From Micropepsaceae bacterium (GTDB lineage: Bacteria; Pseudomonadota; Alphaproteobacteria; Micropepsales; Micropepsaceae): a DNA stretch of 10,525 nucleotides. The DNA lies in contig JANWHR010000114.1 of assembly GCA_025450355.1 (NCBI GenBank), forward strand, positions 1 through 10,525, written 5' to 3'. Under the pieces are notes generated by a model, which had not been told where the DNA came from, made no database searches, and saw only the letters and a list, made by a program, of their open reading frames with translations. Below are positions 1 to 7,873 of this stretch, piece after piece (position 1 is the stretch's first letter; every line of letters begins with the position of its first letter). Position numbers and translations under genes: made by a program.

Positions 1-2
1 AT

Positions 3-1049
3 CCGGCGCTGACCTACACCACCAATGCGATCTTCCGCTGCCCCGGATTCAATCACCTGCACGACAAGGGCGAATTCTACCGCTTCATCATCATCCGGCC
101 GGAAGGGACGTTCGCCACGATCGTTGCGATCGACGGGCGCGATCGGTTCCGTTTTTCCATCGTCGGTAGCGAAGAAAAGCGCAGCTACAGTGACGAGGAA
201 GTGCGGGCGGCGATCGTCACGGCTTTTGGACGGCCGTTCGACTTCGAGATTCTCTCGATCATGCCATGGGTGCGCCGCGAATTGGTGGCGGAGCGGTTTT
301 CGTCGGGGCGTGTCTTTATCGCAGGTGATGCGGCGCATCTGACCTCGCCCACCGGTGGCTTTGGCATGAATATGGGAATTCAGGACGCGGTCGATCTTGG
401 ATGGAAGCTCGCGGCGGTATTGCAGGGCTGGGGAGGGAAGAATCTGCTTGAATCTTATGACGTCGAACGGCGGCCGGTGGCGGTCCGGAACGTGCGCGAG
501 GCGAGCGGGAATCTTCGGCGCATGCTGTCGCCGCGCGACATGAAGCCGCCGGCGGAAGCGTTTGTTTCCGGCGGAGCGGGCGACGCGGCACGCAAAGGTT
601 TTGGCCGTGCGTATACTGAAATGATGAGGCGCGAATGGTTTTCGATCGGGATTCACCTGGGCTACCGCTATGGCGGATCGCCAATCATCGTGCCGGATGG
701 CACGCCCGAACCACCCGACGAGGTGACGGCGTACCAGCACACGGCGCGGCCCGGACACCGCGCGCCGCACGCCTGGCTCGCCGGTGGGCGATCCACGCTC
801 GATCTCTTCGGGCGCGGGTTTGTATTGTTGCGCCGGGGGCCGAATCCGCCCGATGCCGGAGCGTGGCGCGAGGCGGCACGCCGCGCAACATTGCCATTGG
901 AAATCGTCGAGATCGCCTCTGAGGAGATTTTCGGTTTGTATGGCAATCGCCTGGTGCTGGTGCGGCCAGACGGCCATGTGTGCTGGCGCGGTGATGTGAA
1001 TCCGGCGGATCCGGCGCAGATCATCGACATCGTGCGGGGCGCCGCATGA
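3..1049 (+). CDS. FAD-dependent aromatic monooxygenase, C-terminal part (5' end outside window)
   Basis: This is the last 348 residues or so of a class A flavoprotein hydroxylase of the p-hydroxybenzoate hydroxylase / PheA-TfdB / MhpA type. Such enzymes use NAD(P)H and O2 to hydroxylate an aromatic ring in the cytoplasm. The frame is open from the left edge, so the internal GTG at 201 is not the start. The second FAD-binding motif GDAAHLTSPTGGFGMNMG is encoded at about 324-377 and is followed by the typical DAVDLGWKL helix. The C-terminal part has the ARPGHRAPHAWL and STLDLFGRGFVLL stretches (about 745-830) of the thioredoxin-like C-terminal domain found in the longer, roughly 540-residue members. 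The N-terminal Rossmann GxGxxG region, about 190 residues, lies off the window. The stop overlaps the start of the gentisate-dioxygenase-like gene by four bases (ATGA), so the two are probably co-translated. A substrate that yields a gentisate-type diol is inferred from that neighbour; the exact substrate cannot be read from this fragment. Confidence 0.88.
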   Translation, partial: PALTYTTNAIFRCPGFNHLHDKGEFYRFIIIRPEGTFATIVAIDGRDRFRFSIVGSEEKRSYSDEEVRAAIVTAFGRPFDFEILSIMPWVRRELVAERFSSGRVFIAGDAAHLTSPTGGFGMNMGIQDAVDLGWKLAAVLQGWGGKNLLESYDVERRPVAVRNVREASGNLRRMLSPRDMKPPAEAFVSGGAGDAARKGFGRAYTEMMRREWFSIGIHLGYRYGGSPIIVPDGTPEPPDEVTAYQHTARPGHRAPHAWLAGGRSTLDLFGRGFVLLRRGPNPPDAGAWREAARRATLPLEIVEIASEEIFGLYGNRLVLVRPDGHVCWRGDVNPADPAQIIDIVRGAA

Positions 1050-2017
1050 CGAAAACAGTTTCACCCTCCAATCTTGCGCGCGCGGGCAGTCTGGATGAGC
1101 TGTATTCGCTGCTGCGGCCCCTGAGCGTGGGAGCGGGGTGGAACAAGCCAACGCCGTCGCTATGGGATGAACCGCGGAAGACATTTGTGCCATTCCGCTG
1201 GCGCTATGATGAGGCCAAGGCGGCCCTGGACGCGGCAGGGCGGTTGATCAACACGGAATTGGCTGAACGGCGCAATCTGATCCTGTTCAATCCTGTTCCG
1301 GGGAATGATTACGCGACAACGCGCACGCTGCTTGCGGCCTATCAGATGATCCTGCCGCAGGAGAAAGCGCGCTCGCACCGCCACACACCAAACGCGTTGC
1401 GGCTGATCCTGGACGCGGAAGAGGGCGCCTATACCATCGTGAATGGCGTCAAACTGCCGATGCGGCCAGGCGATGTTCTGCTGACGCCGAACTGGCACTG
1501 GCACGGTCATGGAAATGAATCCCCGGTGCCCGCTTACTGGATCGATTTTCTCGACACACCGCTGATCCATGCGCTGGAGCCAATGTTTTTTGAACCCCAT
1601 CCGCAAGTTTACGAGCCCGTGGCAGAGGTTGCCACCGAATCGACGATGCGGTTCGCGTGGACTGACACGGTCGCGCGGCTTGAGAGCGCGCCCCAAACAC
1701 CAGATACCCCCTATGCAATACAGATTGCGCTCGGCGATCGCGCCATGGCGACAATCTCGTTATACATGTTGCTGCTCAAGGCGGGCATCGAAACGATGCC
1801 CCACCGCACCACCGCAAACAATATTTACGCGGTGGCGCGGGGTACCGGTATTTCGGTGATCGACGGCGAAAGCTTTGCCTGGTCGCGCGGCGATGTGATT
1901 GCAGTCCCGGCATGGCGGCACCACAGCCACTGCGCCGGCGAAAACGCAATTCTGCTGCGCGTCAGCGACGAACCGGTGCTGCGGAAGCTTGAGTTATTCC
2001 GTCAGCGGACGGATTGA
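1046..2017 (+). CDS. Gentisate 1,2-dioxygenase-like bicupin ring-cleaving enzyme
   Basis: This 323-residue protein belongs to the gentisate 1,2-dioxygenase / 1-hydroxy-2-naphthoate dioxygenase family of Fe(II) bicupins. The best-known reaction is opening of gentisate (2,5-dihydroxybenzoate) between the carboxylated and hydroxylated carbons to give maleylpyruvate. The N-terminal cupin (about residues 95-175) has the metal-binding pattern HRHTPNALR (H111, H113) and TPNWHWHGHGNE (H153 as likely third ligand). The C-terminal cupin (about 235-310) has MPHRTTANN and an HHSH stretch near 292-295. It is slightly shorter than the usual 340-380 residues, mostly at the N terminus. The start is the ATG within ATGA, which overlaps the stop of the monooxygenase and suggests translational coupling. 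Its last 56 bases overlap, on the opposite strand, the end of glcF. Salicylate or hydroxynaphthoate cleavage cannot be excluded, because these enzymes share the same motifs. Confidence 0.88.
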   Translation: MTKTVSPSNLARAGSLDELYSLLRPLSVGAGWNKPTPSLWDEPRKTFVPFRWRYDEAKAALDAAGRLINTELAERRNLILFNPVPGNDYATTRTLLAAYQMILPQEKARSHRHTPNALRLILDAEEGAYTIVNGVKLPMRPGDVLLTPNWHWHGHGNESPVPAYWIDFLDTPLIHALEPMFFEPHPQVYEPVAEVATESTMRFAWTDTVARLESAPQTPDTPYAIQIALGDRAMATISLYMLLLKAGIETMPHRTTANNIYAVARGTGISVIDGESFAWSRGDVIAVPAWRHHSHCAGENAILLRVSDEPVLRKLELFRQRTD

Positions 2018-3371
2018 GCGCCCACTCGAGCGCTTCGGCGATGTGCAGGACGGGCAGGTCGCCGGCCAGGTGCGAGAGGCAGCCGATGTTGTCGGAGACG
2101 ATGGCGGCGGCGCCGGTCGATCTGATGTCGGCGAGTTTTTTGTCGCGCAGGCGTTGAGCGATTTCGGGCTGCAACAGGCTGTAACTTCCGGCCGATCCGC
2201 AACAGAGATGCGCATCGGGAATCGCCGCGAGCCTGAACCCGGCGGCGCGCAGCAGTTCTTCGCCGCGTCCGTAAATGCCCTGTCCGTGCTGCAGTGAGCA
2301 GGGGGGGTGAAAGGCGATGAGGGGCGCATCGGCGGCAGCGGGCGAAGGCGCGGCGGCGGGCGTAGCAAGTTCGACAAAATCGCGGGCTTTTTCGGCGACC
2401 GCTGTGGCGCGCGCCTGCCATTCCGGTTCGTCCGCGAACAGCTTGGCGTAATCCTTCAGAAAGGCGGCGCAGCCGCTGGCGGAAATCAGAACCGCATCGA
2501 CAGGGCCGTTCCGTCCGGCCCGTTCGCAGGCGCGGATGATGGCGCGTGCGTGCTGCTTCGCGGTCGCAGCTTTGCCCAGGTGGAAGGCGAGCGCGCCGCA
2601 GCAGCCGGCGCGGGGCAATGGCTCGACCTGTTTGCCTTCGCGGGCGAGAACGTTGGTGACTGCGCGGTCGATTTCGGGCGCAAGCACGCGCTGGACGCAG
2701 CCGGGGAGGAGCAGGATGCGGTTTGTCACCGGCATATCACCGCGGGTGTCATTCCCGGCCGAGCCGCGAAGCGGCGAGGGGAAAGGAATCCATCGGGCGT
2801 GCACCGGCGCGCCAAAAGAATCGTTTCGCCGCGTGGACACGCGGCGGATAGGTCCCCTTCCCTCACGTCGCTCCGCGACGATCGCCGGGGATGACACAGC
2901 TTTGCGCGACATGGCGCCGAGGCGGCCGGGCAGATGTGCTGCGATGGGAGCAAGGACGCGCGCGGTGGCCGAAAGCGTCGCGAACAGCGATGGCCGGGTG
3001 AGCACGAAGAGCAGAAAATTGCGGAACAGCCGTTCGGACAATGGCCGCCGGTAGTGCTGTTCGATATGGATGCGCGACTGATCGATCAGCGCGGCATAAT
3101 CGACTCCTGAAGGGCAGGCGCTGCGGCAGCCGAGGCAGGACAGGCAGCGGTCGAGATGGCGCACGGTTTCCGCGTTGGGCGCGGCGCCGCTTTCCAGCAT
3201 CTGCTGCATCAGCATGATGCGTCCGCGCGGAGAATCGCGCTCGTCGCCCAGCAGCACATAGGTCGGGCAGGCGGCGGTACAGAAACCGCAATGCACGCAG
3301 GTGCGCAGCGCTCTCTCGGCATCGCGCAGATGCGGATCGGTAAGTTGTTCGGAGCGGAAGCTGGTGCGCAT
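1962..3371 (-). CDS. glcF: Glycolate oxidase iron-sulfur subunit GlcF, with in-frame repeat insertion
   Basis: GlcF is the electron-transfer subunit of the three-part glycolate dehydrogenase; it passes electrons from the FAD subunits toward the membrane quinone pool. The protein is 469 residues. It has two 4Fe-4S motifs, CVHCGFCTAACP (C25, C28, C31, C35) and CLSCLGCRSACP (C76, C79, C82, C86). Two cysteine-rich CCG domains follow, marked by GCCGALAFHLG (C257/C258) and LCCGSAGSY (C390/C391). The chosen ATG shares one base with the glcE stop (TAATG); the frame is open further upstream, but that part lies inside glcE. The length exceeds the usual 405-440 residues because residues 159-209 are encoded by a palindromic repeat in the linker after the ferredoxin region. 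Without them the protein would be about 418 residues. The last 17 or so residues after EALEWAL also look like a read-through extension into the convergent dioxygenase gene. All cluster and CCG residues are intact, so it is probably functional, but this is an inference. Confidence 0.92.
   Translation of the reverse strand: MRTSFRSEQLTDPHLRDAERALRTCVHCGFCTAACPTYVLLGDERDSPRGRIMLMQQMLESGAAPNAETVRHLDRCLSCLGCRSACPSGVDYAALIDQSRIHIEQHYRRPLSERLFRNFLLFVLTRPSLFATLSATARVLAPIAAHLPGRLGAMSRKAVSSPAIVAERREGRGPIRRVSTRRNDSFGAPVHARWIPFPSPLRGSAGNDTRGDMPVTNRILLLPGCVQRVLAPEIDRAVTNVLAREGKQVEPLPRAGCCGALAFHLGKAATAKQHARAIIRACERAGRNGPVDAVLISASGCAAFLKDYAKLFADEPEWQARATAVAEKARDFVELATPAAAPSPAAADAPLIAFHPPCSLQHGQGIYGRGEELLRAAGFRLAAIPDAHLCCGSAGSYSLLQPEIAQRLRDKKLADIRSTGAAAIVSDNIGCLSHLAGDLPVLHIAEALEWALNPSADGITQASAAPVRR
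2746..2897. repeat. Palindrome-ended dispersed repeat inserted in glcF
   Basis: The element is about 152 bases and is bounded by GTGTCATTCCCGGC (2746-2759) and GCCGGGGATGACAC (2884-2897). These are inverted copies with 13 of 14 positions pairing and one T-G mismatch. Just inside the left end is the short hairpin GCCGCGAAGCGGC. The style matches intergenic palindromic repeats common in alphaproteobacterial genomes, and the start resembles the copy at 7874-7954. It lies wholly within glcF and encodes residues 159-209 (V159 to T209) without a stop. The translated segment is rich in Arg, Ser and Pro and has none of the character of the flanking GlcF domains. E. coli GlcF, recalled from memory, has only a short linker here, so insertion into an ancestral gene is the natural reading. 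The exact boundaries and any target duplication cannot be fixed from one copy. Confidence 0.8.
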
Positions 3372-4543
3372 TACAGATATGGAAACATGCGTCCGGGATT
3401 GAGAATGTTGTGAGGATCGAAAGCCTGTTTGAGAGCTTTGGTCAAACCGGCGCGGACGGGCGGCTCGGGTTCGAATACGCCGATTGTGCTCCGCGCTTCG
3501 GCTGAGGCGCGAAACAAAGTGGCGTGACCGCCGAGTTCGGCGGCGATGGCGCGGAGCTTTTCTGCGGATTGAGCGGTGGCCGGCATCCGGAGCCAGAGGA
3601 GTGCGCCACCCCAATCGGCATACCAGACGTCCGCGCCGGCGCGCGCAATCGCTTTGGCGGCAGCCGCAGGTGGGACGCACAGCCGCCAGATGTCTCCATC
3701 TGCGCCGATCACCGATCCGTCGCCAATTGTTCGGAACAGTTGATCCGTTTCCACAGCGTCCAGCATTGTAAAATCCAGGGCGTGAAACTGCTGTTTCAGG
3801 AGGCCGAGCTTTTCCGAAACGGCTGCGGTTGTGCCGTCCACGCGGATGAACGCGCCGCTGTAAGGAGTCGTGTCATGCGGGCAATACGCCAGCCCGCTTG
3901 CTTCGACGGGAAGCTGTGCCGCGGCGATCAGCGCCGCAAGACCCGCGTGCGGCGCGCAGTCGCGCAGCACCAGAGTGGCCGCGTTCTGCGGCCGCGGCAG
4001 CACGCGAAAAGTCAGTTCGGTCAGCACGCCCAGGGTGCCAAAAGCGCCGCACATCAGCTTCGGAATGTCGAAGCCGGTGACGTTCTTGATGACCGGTCCG
4101 CCGGCGCGGATCAGCTCGCCCGCGCCATTGATGAAGCGGCAGCCAATGACATGATCGCGCACGCCGCCATATTTCACGCGCCGTGGACCGCAGACATCCG
4201 CCGCCACCACCCCCGCGAGAGTCTGCTTTCCCGCCGCCGCGCCGAACAGCGGCGCCCAATCGGCAGGTTCGAAGCCAGCCATCTGATTGCGTGCCGCAAG
4301 CATCGCCTCGAATTCGCTGAGCAACGTGGCGGCTTTTGCGGTAAAGACAAGTTCTTCGGGACGATAGTCCACGACGCCCGCAATTCGGCTCATGTCGAGA
4401 ATGGCGGTTGCGCCAACGGATCGGCCCAGATCCCGCTTGGTTCCAGCGGAAACGATCTCGATGCGCTGCGACATTTCGGCGGCCTCACGCACAATCGCAC
4501 AGGCTTCGCGCTCACTGGCCGGCGAAAATCTCTGCACTGTCAC
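3371..4543 (-). CDS. glcE: Glycolate oxidase FAD-binding subunit GlcE
   Basis: GlcE is the second FAD-binding subunit of the GlcDEF glycolate dehydrogenase, which turns glycolate (often also D-lactate) into glyoxylate. The 390-residue protein has the shortened FAD_binding_4 fold typical of GlcE. LAGVVAADVCGPRRVKYGGV lies at about 109-128, followed by RDHVIG. KNVTGFDIPKLMCGAFGTLG at about 153-172 is the most characteristic GlcE stretch. The C terminus ends in FDPHNILNPGRMFPYL, the usual vanillyl-alcohol-oxidase-family tail. The start is a GTG whose GTGA overlaps the TGA of glcD; a second in-frame GTG two codons on is an alternative. Its own TAA shares a base with the glcF ATG. The overlaps point to one transcript with coupled translation. 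Length and motifs are normal for the family. Confidence 0.93.
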   Translation of the reverse strand: MTVQRFSPASEREACAIVREAAEMSQRIEIVSAGTKRDLGRSVGATAILDMSRIAGVVDYRPEELVFTAKAATLLSEFEAMLAARNQMAGFEPADWAPLFGAAAGKQTLAGVVAADVCGPRRVKYGGVRDHVIGCRFINGAGELIRAGGPVIKNVTGFDIPKLMCGAFGTLGVLTELTFRVLPRPQNAATLVLRDCAPHAGLAALIAAAQLPVEASGLAYCPHDTTPYSGAFIRVDGTTAAVSEKLGLLKQQFHALDFTMLDAVETDQLFRTIGDGSVIGADGDIWRLCVPPAAAAKAIARAGADVWYADWGGALLWLRMPATAQSAEKLRAIAAELGGHATLFRASAEARSTIGVFEPEPPVRAGLTKALKQAFDPHNILNPGRMFPYL

Positions 4544-6027
4544 ATCCGGGGCAGGTTGCCAAAAGGCACACGTCCGTCCCGCACATGCATGCGGCCAAGC
4601 TCGACGCAGGCGTGCAGCACCGGAAAGACCTTGCCGGGATTGAGCTGCGATGCGGCATCAAAGGCGCATTTGAGCCGCTGCTGCTGATTGAGATCGGCAT
4701 CCGAGAACATCTCGCCCATCAACGCCTTCTTCTCGACGCCAACGCCGTGTTCGCCGGTGAGCACGCCGCCCATTTCGACGCACAATTTCAGAATGTCGGC
4801 CCCGAACGCTTCCGCGCGTTCCAGTTCGCCCTCCTTCATGCAGTCGAAGACGATGAGCGGATGCAGATTGCCGTCGCCCGCGTGGAAGACATTGCAGCAG
4901 ATCAGGCCGTAATGGTCTGACAGCGCGGAAATCTTTTCCAGCATCTGGGGCAGCGCGGCACGCGGAATGGTGCCGTCCATGCACAGCATGTCGGGTTTGA
5001 GCCGTCCCATGGCGCCGAACGCAGCTTTGCGCCCCGACCAGACGCGGGCGCGTTCCGCTTCATCGGCGCAACCGCGGATGGCGGTGGCGCCGCACTGCCC
5101 GGCGATGCCCGAAAGGTCGCGGCACTGGTCCGCGACTTCGGCCGGCATGCCGTCCAGTTCGGCGATCAGGATCGCTTCGGCGTCCGGCGGATAGCCGGGG
5201 GCGCAGAATCGCTCAACCGCATCGATACAGCGCCGGTCCATGAATTCGAGGGCTGCCGGAATGATCCCCGCGGCAATGATCCCGGCCACGCATCGTCCCG
5301 CAGCGGATGCGCCGGAAAACGCAATCAGCAGGGTGCGCGTGACCGGCGGCCGCGGCAGGATGCGCAAGGTAGCTTCCGTGACGATACCGAGCAGCCCTTC
5401 GGAGCCGCAGATAATGCCGAGCAGATCGAGCCCGCCTGCGCCGGCGAATTTGCCGCCGATTCGCAAACGTTCACCATTGATCAGGACAAGCTCAACGCCC
5501 ATCAGATTGTGCGTCGTCAGGCCGTATTTCAGGCAGTGAATGCCGCCGGAATTTTCCGCCACATTGCCGCCGATGGTGCAGGCAATCTGGCTGGACGGGT
5601 CGGGGGCGTAATAATAACCCCTGGCCTGGACCGCCCGGGTGACCGCGGCATTGGTGACGCCGGGCTGAACCACGACACAGCGATTGTCGTAATCGAGTTC
5701 GAGAATCCGGTTCATCCGCGACAGCCCGAGCAGGATGCCATCGGCCAGTGGCAGGGCGCCGCCGGAGAGCGATGTGCCCGCCCCGCGCGGGACGACGCGC
5801 AACCCCTCCCGCTGCGCGAATTTCAATACTGCGCTGACCTGTTCGGCTGTCGCCGGGAGTACGCAGACCAGCGGAAGCTGCGCATAGGCGGTCAGCGCGT
5901 CGCGGTCAAAGGCGCGTAAGCTCGCCGGATCGGACGCTACCCCGTCCGGGACGATCGCCTTCAGCGCTGCGGCGATTTGGTCACGCCGCGCGATTACCTG
6001 CCGGTCCGGTGCGGGAAGGTCGATCAT
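4540..6027 (-). CDS. glcD: Glycolate oxidase catalytic FAD subunit GlcD
   Basis: GlcD is the larger FAD subunit of glycolate dehydrogenase and carries the substrate-oxidising site. The 495-residue protein matches the E. coli length of about 499. The FAD_binding_4 domain includes PRGAGTSLSGGA (about 80-91) and PDPSSQIACTIGGNVAENSG (about 142-161). The FAD-oxidase C-terminal domain includes FHAGDGNLHP (about 380-390), TGEHGVGVEKK (about 421-431) and the final LNPGKVFP. The ATG at 6027 (MIDLPAPDR) was chosen because the open frame upstream to 6300 is low-complexity and runs through the intergenic repeat and into the divergent permease. No strong Shine-Dalgarno sequence is seen; only a weak AAGAA lies upstream. 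It is the first gene of glcDEF and is divergent from the permease. D-lactate dehydrogenase activity is a possible alternative, since the families are close. Confidence 0.94.
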   Translation of the reverse strand: MIDLPAPDRQVIARRDQIAAALKAIVPDGVASDPASLRAFDRDALTAYAQLPLVCVLPATAEQVSAVLKFAQREGLRVVPRGAGTSLSGGALPLADGILLGLSRMNRILELDYDNRCVVVQPGVTNAAVTRAVQARGYYYAPDPSSQIACTIGGNVAENSGGIHCLKYGLTTHNLMGVELVLINGERLRIGGKFAGAGGLDLLGIICGSEGLLGIVTEATLRILPRPPVTRTLLIAFSGASAAGRCVAGIIAAGIIPAALEFMDRRCIDAVERFCAPGYPPDAEAILIAELDGMPAEVADQCRDLSGIAGQCGATAIRGCADEAERARVWSGRKAAFGAMGRLKPDMLCMDGTIPRAALPQMLEKISALSDHYGLICCNVFHAGDGNLHPLIVFDCMKEGELERAEAFGADILKLCVEMGGVLTGEHGVGVEKKALMGEMFSDADLNQQQRLKCAFDAASQLNPGKVFPVLHACVELGRMHVRDGRVPFGNLPRM

Positions 6028-6102
6028 GCGGCGGTTCTTAGCACAATTGATCCGTGTGGGGCCTTTACCCGGCGCGTCAAAATGCGAAGAGTGCCAAACA
6101 AT

Positions 6103-6182
6103 CCTCCCTCTCCCCCTTGAGGGAGAGGGCGGCGCGCCCGACGGTGCGCAGCACCGGCGCGGTGGCGCGCCGGGTGAGGGGG
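6103..6182. repeat. GC-rich multi-hairpin dispersed repeat in the glcD/permease gap
   Basis: The repeat consists of stacked perfect inverted repeats. CCCTCTCCC (6106-6114) pairs with GGGAGAGGG (6121-6129) across a 6-base loop. GGCGCGCC (6131-6138) pairs with GGCGCGCC (6164-6171), and nested inside that pair CGGTGC (6142-6147) pairs with GCACCG (6151-6156) across GCA. It closes with CGGGTGAGGGGG. The pattern of CCCTCTCCC, a short loop, GGGAGAGGG and a GGTGAGGG end is a well-known intergenic repeat type in proteobacterial genomes. It fills almost half of the divergent promoter region and ends 24 bases before the permease ATG, so it would form strong structure in the permease leader if transcribed. 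Confidence 0.72.
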
Positions 6183-6206
6183 TAAGAAAAAGACAGAGGG
6201 GCGCCC

Positions 6207-7871
6207 ATGTGGAATCAGGGTTACGATCCGTTTGGCAACGCGGTGTTTTCGACGCTCGCGGCGGCGGTGCCGGCGGGTTTTCTGCTGATCCTGATCGCAA
6301 CGGGCAAGATCAAGGTTCATATCGCGGCATTGGTCGCGCTTGCGGTCTCGGTTGTGATAGCGGTCCTTGGCTTCGGAATGCCGTCCAACATGGCGCTGCG
6401 TGCGGTTGCGCTGGGTGCGCTGACCGGCTTTTTCCCCATCGGCTGGATCATCCTGAACGTGATTTTTCTCTACCGGCTGACGGTGGAAAAAGGCTGGTTC
6501 GCGATCATGCAGCGCTCCATCGGCGACATCACGCCGGACCGGCGCCTGCAACTCCTGCTGATTGCTTTTGCTTTCGGGGCCTTCTTTGAAGGCGCATCAG
6601 GCTTCGGGACGCCGGTCGCGGTGACCGGATCGATTCTGATGGGCCTCGGGTTTTCACCGCTTGCGGCGGCTGGCCTGTCGCTGATCGCCAACACCGCGCC
6701 CGTTGCCTTCGGCGCGCTGGGTACGCCGATCGTGGGATTGGCTGCGTCCTCCGGACTCGATCCCTATCAGCTTGGCGCCATGGTCGGGCGCCAATTGCCG
6801 CTGTTCGCGTTGCTGGTGCCGTTTTGGGTAATTTGGGCCTTTGCGGGCTGGCGCGGGACAAAGGGCGTCATCCCGCCCATTCTGGTGTGCGGAATTTCTT
6901 TTGCACTGCCCGAATATCTGATCTCAAATTTTGCCAACCCTTGGCTCGCCTCCATCGCATCCTCGGTGATCTGCCTGGTGGTGCTGCGAGGTTTTCTCCT
7001 GGTCTGGCAGCCGGCGAAAATCTGGACTTCGGCGGCGCTGCGCGTGCATGACGATTCACACGCCACCATGCCGGCCCCTCCGGTAGAGCATCACGCAAGG
7101 CCCAGCACCACGATGCTGGTGAAGGCGTGGATGCCCTGGCTGATCCTCTGTGCCGTGCTGTGGATCTGGGGCACGGATTCGGTGAAAGGCGTGCTCAACG
7201 GCCTGTTCTCGCCCTCATTTCAGGTGGCGGGACTGCATAACCTCATCAACCGGGTCCCACCTGTGGTGGCCACACCGACGCCGGAAGCCGCGGTTTTCAC
7301 CTTCACCTTTCTTTCTTACAGCGGTACGGCGATTCTGCTCTCCGCGCTGATCTCGGCCGTTTTCATGGGCTACTCGCCCCGCAAGATGGTGAAATCCTAT
7401 TTCGAGACCATTCGGGTGGTGCGCTTTTCCCTGATCACCATCTCGGCCATGCTCGCGCTTGGCACGCTCACCCGCTATGCCGGACTGGACGCGACGCTCG
7501 GTCTCGCTTTTGCCAGCAGCGGAGTTCTCTATCCGTTTTTCGGCACCTTGCTGGGGTGGCTCGGCGTTGCGCTCACCGGCTCCGACACCGCGTCCAATGT
7601 GCTGTTCGGCAGTCTGCAGAGGATCACGTCGCAGCAGTTGGGACTCTCGCCGATACTTATGGCGGCGGCGAATTCATCCGGCGGCGTCATGGGGAAGATG
7701 ATCGACGCGCAATCGATTGTTGTCGCCTCCACCGCGACCCGTTGGTACGGGCATGAAAGCTCGATCCTGCGCTTTGTCTTCAAGCAGTCCATCGCGCTCG
7801 CGGTCCTCGTCGGAATCTTCGTGACATTGCAGGCCTATGTCTGGCCCTTCACGCTGATGGTGGTCCGCTAA
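6207..7871 (+). CDS. L-lactate/glycolate permease, LldP/GlcA family
   Basis: This 554-residue inner-membrane protein belongs to the lactate permease family (LldP, GlcA; usually 550-560 residues), which imports L-lactate, D-lactate or glycolate with protons. It is hydrophobic along its whole length, with a dozen or more likely membrane segments. Hallmark stretches are FFEGASGFGTPVAVTGS near residues 127-143, NTAPVAFGALGTPIVGLA near 165-182, GSDTASNVLFGSLQ near 457-470 and GKMIDAQSIVVAS near 497-509. The ATG is preceded by AGAGGGG (6195-6201) at a 5-base spacing, a good ribosome binding site. It is divergent from glcDEF, much as glcA is linked to the glycolate operon in E. coli, so glycolate is the likely natural substrate. 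Family members overlap in specificity, so lactate remains possible. Confidence 0.92.
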   Translation: MWNQGYDPFGNAVFSTLAAAVPAGFLLILIATGKIKVHIAALVALAVSVVIAVLGFGMPSNMALRAVALGALTGFFPIGWIILNVIFLYRLTVEKGWFAIMQRSIGDITPDRRLQLLLIAFAFGAFFEGASGFGTPVAVTGSILMGLGFSPLAAAGLSLIANTAPVAFGALGTPIVGLAASSGLDPYQLGAMVGRQLPLFALLVPFWVIWAFAGWRGTKGVIPPILVCGISFALPEYLISNFANPWLASIASSVICLVVLRGFLLVWQPAKIWTSAALRVHDDSHATMPAPPVEHHARPSTTMLVKAWMPWLILCAVLWIWGTDSVKGVLNGLFSPSFQVAGLHNLINRVPPVVATPTPEAAVFTFTFLSYSGTAILLSALISAVFMGYSPRKMVKSYFETIRVVRFSLITISAMLALGTLTRYAGLDATLGLAFASSGVLYPFFGTLLGWLGVALTGSDTASNVLFGSLQRITSQQLGLSPILMAAANSSGGVMGKMIDAQSIVVASTATRWYGHESSILRFVFKQSIALAVLVGIFVTLQAYVWPFTLMVVR

Positions 7872-7873
7872 AA

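Noticed and set aside
2307..3054. Long plus-strand open frames across the glcF region
   Set aside because: They are antisense shadows of glcF in GC-rich DNA and show no recognisable domain. The minus-strand frame carries the cysteine motifs of GlcF.
3372..3680. N-terminal extension of glcF upstream of 3371
   Set aside because: It lies inside glcE coding sequence. The ATG that overlaps the glcE stop gives the canonical GlcF N terminus shortly before the first CxxCxxC motif.
3524..4687. A 387-codon plus-strand open frame opposite glcE
   Set aside because: The minus strand encodes an unmistakable GlcE with overlapping operon junctions. The plus-strand product is Arg-rich and domainless.
6037..6080. 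glcD promoter with TTGACG (6080-6075) as the -35 box
   Set aside because: No acceptable -10 box lies at 16-18 bases from it (the sequence there is close to ACACGG), so a promoter cannot be placed with confidence.
6028..6300. N-terminal extension of glcD by 91 codons
   Set aside because: The extension passes through the intergenic hairpin repeat and into the divergent permease gene, is low in complexity, and has no counterpart in the family. The ATG at 6027 gives the normal length.
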